Notes under the pieces: model-generated
Told to the model about the DNA's origin: nothing
The model's input: only the letters and a program-made list of their open reading frames with translations
Databases searched by the model: none
Program-made: the position numbers and the translations under genes
From: Microcosmobacter sp040493455
GTDB lineage: Bacteria; Bacteroidota; Bacteroidia; Flavobacteriales; Flavobacteriaceae
DNA length: 64,000 nucleotides
Assembly (NCBI RefSeq): GCF_040493455.1
Contig: NZ_JANFDA010000008.1
Span: 62,001 to 126,000 of the forward strand
Direction of reading: 5' to 3'
In this document: piece by piece, positions 59,033 to 64,000 of the stretch
How the letters are laid out: each line of letters opens with the position of its first letter
Numbering within the stretch: position 1 is the first letter of the stretch

Positions 59033-62000
59033 TTATTCTAGCAATTCTTCATTAAAGGTATAATCCTTATAACTTACTTTAAACAACGCACTGTACAATG
59101 ATGGTATGAATAGTAATGTAATTATGGTACCGAATAATAATCCTACCATAATTCCTATAGCCATACCTTCCCACATTTCGCCTCCAGAAAGGTATAGTGG
59201 AATTAATCCTAGTACCGTTGTAAACGTTGCTAAAAGAATTGGTCGGAATCTTTGTAAACATGCAGCGATGACTGCATCTTGTTCATTTCTGCCAAGATCA
59301 CGCTGTTCAATTTCCATCCTATCTATAAGGACTATGGCGTTATTAATCACAATCCCTGCTAAGGATATTAATCCTAAAAATGGCATAAATCCAAATGCTT
59401 CATTAAAGACTAATAGACCTACTACAACACCTATAATACCTAGGGGAATTGTCAGTACAACCATACTCATTTTTCTGAAGGAATTGAACTGAATAATTAA
59501 TAACAATACAATTACGAAAGCGGAAATAGGTAAGTAACCAATAACTGAGCCCATACTTTCAGCAGATTGCTTTGCATCACCTCCAAATTCGTAATCATAG
59601 CCTTGTGGCCAGTTTTGCTTTTGTTCATCTAACCACGGCGTAATCTCATTGGTTATGGCTGATGCATTTCCATCTGCTCTTAGTTCACTGGTAACGTTGA
59701 TAGTCCTGCGAAGATCAAAGCGTTTGATCTTTGCATACTGCCATTGCGGAACAATTCGTGCTACTTGCAATAAAGGAATACTTTTTCCTGTATTCTGTGA
59801 ATACACATTCAATGTTTCTAATGAAGCTAATGACTGCTGCTGGTTGCTATCGCCACGCATAAGAATAGGAATAGATTTATCATCTTCTCTATATTCTCCT
59901 GTTTGAAATCCATCCAAAACTGTTTGAAGCGATGTTGCAATATCCTGACTAGTAACACCAGCGGTTTGCGCTCTATTTTGATCAATCTCAATGAGTAGTT
60001 TTTTACTTTTTGGTCCCCAATCGTCTTTAACGTTTTTTGTTCCCGTGATTGAAGATAACCTAAGCTTCACCACTTCAGATATCCTTGAAAGCTCATCTGG
60101 ATTACTTCCAGAGATTTTGATTTCAATTGGTGTACCGCCTCCTCCTGAAGCTAGAGACCCTACTTTAATATCTGCATTAGGAAAATTGTTGTAGGTATAG
60201 TTGTCAATTTTTGCTATCAGTCTATTATTTTCAATAAAAGACGATGTGTTTACAAGAATATGCGCATAGTTAGAATTTGCTTCATCAGGATTATAGCCAA
60301 GATCATACGACTCTGGTCCTTGACCAACGTATGATGACCAATCCGAAACTCCTGCTGTTCTGGTGCTATTCACCTGGAGTGAATCTGCCATATATTGCTC
60401 AACCTGCTTTACAACTTCTTCAGTTCTTTCGATTTTATTTCCTTCTGGTAGGTTGATATCTATGGTGATCATATTTCGATCACTATCAGGGAAAAAGACA
60501 AAAGGTATTTTGGTAAACCCATATAATGAGATGAAGAACATTAGAAAAATTCCGATGATGACTTTCCACTTATTAGATAAAGCCATCAAGATTAAGTTCT
60601 TGTAATAACCCTTTAGCTTATTAATTATTCTATCTATAAAACTCTCCTTAGCTTCTTCCTTCGGAACTGCTTTCAAAAACAAATAACAAAACATAGTCAC
60701 CACAGTAAGTGCAATAATCCAGGACGACAATAATGCTATGGTAATAACCACAAATATTGGTCCTACAATATCACCCATAGTTGTGGGTGATAAATAAAAG
60801 GCCAAAAATGCTGCAGATGTTGTTAATGTTGAAATCAATAAAGGCATCCATAATTCTGAAAAGGCTTCAATAGCTGCTTGTTTTTTGTCAATGCCTTGAT
60901 CCATTTTCACCATAATGGTTTCAGCCACTACTATGGCATTATCGACTAACATTCCGAGAGCCATAATTAAAGCCGCTAGTGTAACCTGATTGAGTCCCAT
61001 GTCGATAAGTCCCATAATCATTAAAGTCATAATGGTCACTATAGGAATAAGACTAGCAATCACTAATCCTGTTCTTACGCCCAAAAAGACTAACATTACC
61101 AATAAAACGATACCTACTGCCTGAAGTAAGTTGACAATAAAGTCACTCACTTTCAAATCGATATAAGTATCCATCGATGATACTCTAGTTAATTCTAAAC
61201 CAACTGGTAGACGCTCTCTCCATTGTTCTACCAATCTGTCTATATCTTCACCTAGTACAATGACATTAGAATTTTCCTTCAGGTTTACATGAATAGAGAT
61301 CGCATCCTTGCCGTTGACACGAACTTTTTGAGTTGGTGGATCTATATAACCTTTCTCAACTCTGGTAATATCTCCAAGCTTAATCAACTGACTGGTGCTG
61401 CTTGAACCTACCGAAATCAGCATGTTTTTGATATCTTCAACTGAATTAAAATTTCCTGTTGGTTCAAGGATAATACGTTCATCACCAATATTGACTTGAC
61501 CTCCAGAATTCAGAATGTTTGTTGAAGAAATAGCTTGTTGAAGTTTAGAGGCTGATAAACCATATTCCTTTAATCTCGAGTTATCAAACTCGATAAAGAC
61601 ACGTTCCTCTTGGACTCCGCCTAGTTCAACTTTGGCGGCATCTGGTAACTTTATGAAATCATCTTTAATGTCATCTGCGTAGGTTTTCATCTCGGCATAG
61701 GAATATCCATCGGATGTTAAACCAACGGCAATTCCATACACATCGCCTACACCATCGTCATTCAAAGAGGGAGTAACGCCTTGTGGTAATCCCTCAATGG
61801 TATTGAGCTTTCTTCGCAAACGATCCCAAACAGATTGCATTTTTTCAGGAGCTATCTCATCTTTGAGTGTTACATTAACAACCGATAAGCCAGATCTAGA
61901 TGTACTATTCAGTTCCTTGAGTTCTGGAAGTTCTTGAGCTACCTTTTCAATTTTATCAGTGACCAATTGTTCTACACGCTCAGGTCCCGCTCCAGGAAAT

Positions 62001-62149
62001 TGAGAAACCACACTAGCTACACGTACAGTATAAGGAGGCATACTATCTCTAGATAATCCTGTATACATTACCAATCCCATAAGAATGATGGTAATGAGCA
62101 CCATAAAGGTGATACGATTTTTATCAATGGAAAACTTTGCTAAATTCAT
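59033..62149 (-). CDS. RND efflux transporter permease (AcrB/HAE-1-like)
   Basis: The 1038 residues show the RND layout: N-terminal helix (ITFMVLITIILMGLVMY), two large periplasmic loops and two blocks of helices. The fourth helix has GMLVDNAIVVAET, where AcrB has two Asp; here only the first is kept. The typical second-half repeat appears as GLISLAGIVINNAIVLID. It uses the proton gradient to expel substrates through a TolC channel. It is the last gene of a three-gene operon (TolC, adaptor, pump), 20 bases after the adaptor. Substrate unknown. Confidence 0.92.
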   Translation of the reverse strand: MNLAKFSIDKNRITFMVLITIILMGLVMYTGLSRDSMPPYTVRVASVVSQFPGAGPERVEQLVTDKIEKVAQELPELKELNSTSRSGLSVVNVTLKDEIAPEKMQSVWDRLRRKLNTIEGLPQGVTPSLNDDGVGDVYGIAVGLTSDGYSYAEMKTYADDIKDDFIKLPDAAKVELGGVQEERVFIEFDNSRLKEYGLSASKLQQAISSTNILNSGGQVNIGDERIILEPTGNFNSVEDIKNMLISVGSSSTSQLIKLGDITRVEKGYIDPPTQKVRVNGKDAISIHVNLKENSNVIVLGEDIDRLVEQWRERLPVGLELTRVSSMDTYIDLKVSDFIVNLLQAVGIVLLVMLVFLGVRTGLVIASLIPIVTIMTLMIMGLIDMGLNQVTLAALIMALGMLVDNAIVVAETIMVKMDQGIDKKQAAIEAFSELWMPLLISTLTTSAAFLAFYLSPTTMGDIVGPIFVVITIALLSSWIIALTVVTMFCYLFLKAVPKEEAKESFIDRIINKLKGYYKNLILMALSNKWKVIIGIFLMFFISLYGFTKIPFVFFPDSDRNMITIDINLPEGNKIERTEEVVKQVEQYMADSLQVNSTRTAGVSDWSSYVGQGPESYDLGYNPDEANSNYAHILVNTSSFIENNRLIAKIDNYTYNNFPNADIKVGSLASGGGGTPIEIKISGSNPDELSRISEVVKLRLSSITGTKNVKDDWGPKSKKLLIEIDQNRAQTAGVTSQDIATSLQTVLDGFQTGEYREDDKSIPILMRGDSNQQQSLASLETLNVYSQNTGKSIPLLQVARIVPQWQYAKIKRFDLRRTINVTSELRADGNASAITNEITPWLDEQKQNWPQGYDYEFGGDAKQSAESMGSVIGYLPISAFVIVLLLIIQFNSFRKMSMVVLTIPLGIIGVVVGLLVFNEAFGFMPFLGLISLAGIVINNAIVLIDRMEIEQRDLGRNEQDAVIAACLQRFRPILLATFTTVLGLIPLYLSGGEMWEGMAIGIMVGLLFGTIITLLFIPSLYSALFKVSYKDYTFNEELLE

Positions 62150-62169
62150 TTGGTTGGTTGTTAGATTTA

Positions 62170-63255
62170 TTAAAGTTTCACCTCTTGGCCATCTAATAAT
62201 GTTTGTAATCCGGCTGTTGCAATCTTTTGTCCTGCTGACAATCCAGACGTGATTTCAAAACCATCTGAAGTTAAATCACCTACTGTCACTTGTTGCTTTT
62301 TAACTTTCGCTGACTCATCAGCTACTTCAATTAAAAACACAAAATTGCCATTACTATCTTCTCCTACGGCATGTGTTGGTACTACCAGTGCTTTTTTGGT
62401 ACTCACCTCCTGCTCTCCAAAATCAAAAGAGACATTGGCTGCCATACCACTTTTTACAGCATCTGTAGGATTGTTTACAGTAATTCTAACAGGATAGGTC
62501 GCGGTATTTGCGTCTACTGCTGGAGCGACTTCAGAAACTTTACCCTTGAAAGATGCATTAGAAATTGATGTGAAATCCACTGTCACATCCATACCTACTT
62601 TAACACCATTGATTGCACTTTCTGGAATACCTAATACAATCTCCATATCTGTACCTGCATTGAGCGTTGCGATGTTTTGTCCAGGGCTAACATTTTCATC
62701 TATTTCTGAAAAAATAGCAGCAATAACACCATCTTCAGGAGCATATAAATAGCCAAATCTTACTTGTTCTTGTTGAATGGCGACACTTCGCTTTGAAGAT
62801 TCAAAACTTTCTTTTGCAGTATTGAAAGCATTTTTAGCTGATTCGAAATCACTAAGAGATGTGCTTCCTTTTTCAAACAGCGATCGCACTCTATCTAAGC
62901 TTAGCTTTGCAGTATTCATCTGTGATTCTGCACTATTCATTGAGGACACAGCTGTTTGATAATTGAGACGTGCCTGAACATTATCCAATTTAGATAGTAA
63001 TTCACCCTTTGTAACGCGTTGTCCCAGTTTCATATCAAAAACAGTAATAATTCCACTGCTTCTAAAACTTAGGTTAATTACTTTCTCGGTCTGAGCTGTA
63101 CCACTAAATGTTCTAATCTTTTCGGCACCGACAAAGCCTACTTCATGATACTTTACTGGACGGATAACTTTCTTAGTCTCCTCCTTTTTTTCTGAGCATG
63201 ACGCTAAGAGTAAACTTATTAGTACTACACTGATGGTTTTGAATATGTGTTTCAT
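62170..63255 (-). CDS. RND efflux periplasmic adaptor (membrane fusion protein)
   Basis: A lipoprotein signal ending LLASCSEKKEE (lipid Cys20) anchors the protein in the inner membrane. The barrel-sandwich (SFRSSGIITVFDMKLGQRVTKGELL), the long hairpin with repeated Ala/Ser/Lys heptads (residues 90-150) and the beta-barrel region (VTVDFTSISNASFKGKVSEVAP) follow in the normal order. The adaptor links the pump to TolC. It starts 19 bases after the TolC gene end. Confidence 0.93.
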   Translation of the reverse strand: MKHIFKTISVVLISLLLASCSEKKEETKKVIRPVKYHEVGFVGAEKIRTFSGTAQTEKVINLSFRSSGIITVFDMKLGQRVTKGELLSKLDNVQARLNYQTAVSSMNSAESQMNTAKLSLDRVRSLFEKGSTSLSDFESAKNAFNTAKESFESSKRSVAIQQEQVRFGYLYAPEDGVIAAIFSEIDENVSPGQNIATLNAGTDMEIVLGIPESAINGVKVGMDVTVDFTSISNASFKGKVSEVAPAVDANTATYPVRITVNNPTDAVKSGMAANVSFDFGEQEVSTKKALVVPTHAVGEDSNGNFVFLIEVADESAKVKKQQVTVGDLTSDGFEITSGLSAGQKIATAGLQTLLDGQEVKL

Positions 63256-63274
63256 TGTATTAATGTATAATAAC

Positions 63275-64000
63275 CTAATTTCTGTTGTTCATAAATTCTA
63301 AAAAGCGTTGTCTAAACTCAGTATTATCCGCTTCTGAATTCAAAAGGAAATAATAACCTAAGTAACGTTCTAACTGTAATGCATTGATTAAGTAATTGTA
63401 TGTAGCGTTAATGCTTGCCAATTGTGCATTGAGATAATTATTTTGTGCATCTATTAACTGAATTACAGTAACTGCACCGGAACTATAAGATGTTTGCGTA
63501 AGGTCTAAAGCTTCCTCTGCCGAAGACTCCGAAACTCGAGATAGTTCTATATTAGAAATCTGATTGATTAAATTCAATACGCCACTCCTAATGTTAGCAT
63601 CAATAGCAAGCTCCGAGTTTTCTTTATTGATTTCTAATTGATCTTTCTGTATTAAAGCGATTTGCTTATTGATGTTATTGGTATTCTGATTAAAAATCGG
63701 AATGGATAAACTAGCCGCAACATTGTAATTATCATTTGGATATCCTGGAAATGGCAGTGCACTTCCTTTACCACTGCGACTAAAATTACGATTGTACTGT
63801 CCTTGTAAAGCTATGGTCGGGATAAAACGACCTGTCCCATATAACTTAATTTGCCTATCTGTAGCATTAAGGTTATAGCCTAATGCTTTCAGTTCTGGAG
63901 CATTCTGCTTAGCTTCTTCAACTAAGAAAGCAATAAACGGTTCTCTTAACTTAGGATCATCTAGTAAGGTCGTTAATTCATCATAATTGTACTGTTCAAA
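63275..64000 (-). CDS. TolC family outer-membrane channel, C-terminal part (5' cut by window)
   Basis: The frame is open to the right edge; 241 codons and a stop are seen. The helical tunnel pattern is clear: LKALGYNLNATDRQI, GQYNRNFSRSG, VAASLSIPIFN and the conserved LTQTSYSSGAVTVIQLIDAQNNYLNAQ (residues of the last third). It would form the outer-membrane exit for the adjoining RND pump. A TTG at 63577 also opens this frame, but the homology extends well upstream of it, so it is not the start. Its promoter and the operon's regulation lie outside. Confidence 0.92.
   Translation of the reverse strand, partial: FEQYNYDELTTLLDDPKLREPFIAFLVEEAKQNAPELKALGYNLNATDRQIKLYGTGRFIPTIALQGQYNRNFSRSGKGSALPFPGYPNDNYNVAASLSIPIFNQNTNNINKQIALIQKDQLEINKENSELAIDANIRSGVLNLINQISNIELSRVSESSAEEALDLTQTSYSSGAVTVIQLIDAQNNYLNAQLASINATYNYLINALQLERYLGYYFLLNSEADNTEFRQRFLEFMNNRN

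Overview
The window is chromosomal DNA of a marine-type Bacteroidota, most likely a member of the Flavobacteriaceae. This rests on several things in the sequence: low G+C, promoters of the Bacteroidota form (TTG, about 20 bases, TAnnTTTG), a giant secreted adhesin with a type IX secretion sorting tail, a fused alpha/beta 2-oxoacid dehydrogenase E1, many short lipoproteins, and DUF4251-, DUF5916- and DUF6515-like proteins. I see no rRNA, tRNA, CRISPR array or complete insertion sequence.

Layout. 1-5 kb (+): the end of a UvrD/PcrA helicase, then a compact run with kdsB, a HAD phosphatase, a CAT-fold acyltransferase, an iron alcohol dehydrogenase resembling the Kdo 8-oxidase KdnB, and a PlsC-type acyltransferase; this looks like a lipopolysaccharide/envelope locus. 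5-15 kb (mostly -): an AhpD-like protein, a metzincin-type secreted protease, uracil-DNA glycosylase (+), and a five-gene overlapping operon (2OG oxygenase, SUI1, DUF1835-like, nucleoside phosphorylase, solute-binding-like protein). 15-29.6 kb (mainly +): E1 dehydrogenase, a frameshifted small gene, an orphan ExbD, an SF2 helicase and the 2612-residue adhesin with a 440-bp perfect internal DNA duplication. 29.6-34.3 kb: an AT-rich accessory island with a one-polypeptide (type IIG-like) restriction-modification enzyme and a divergent HExxH protein, bordered on the left by a palindrome resembling a tyrosine-recombinase (Xer/dif-like) site.

34.3-47 kb: a secreted BNR-propeller protein, a propeller-like lipoprotein, a DUF5916 outer-membrane protein with a LytTR membrane regulator, an FAD oxidase operon, an AraC regulator and a DUF1761-like protein. 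47-51.6 kb (-): an adenylate cyclase with TPRs preceded by five small paralogues that all end in the same DPKLQIR(K/R) tail; four of them are packed into one operon with the cyclase. This is the best candidate here for an undescribed protein system.

51.8-64 kb: a membrane-bound winged-helix regulator divergent from a YceI protein, with four helically phased direct repeats between them; then a LytTR two-component pair surrounded by envelope proteins; then an RND efflux operon (TolC, membrane-fusion protein, pump), cut by the window end. Three promoters around the LytTR pair each carry three TTCAC repeats at exactly 21-bp spacing, with the nearest repeat exactly 35 bp from the TA of a TAnnTTTG box. 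I read this as a small LytTR regulon for the cell envelope. All functions are inferred from sequence alone.
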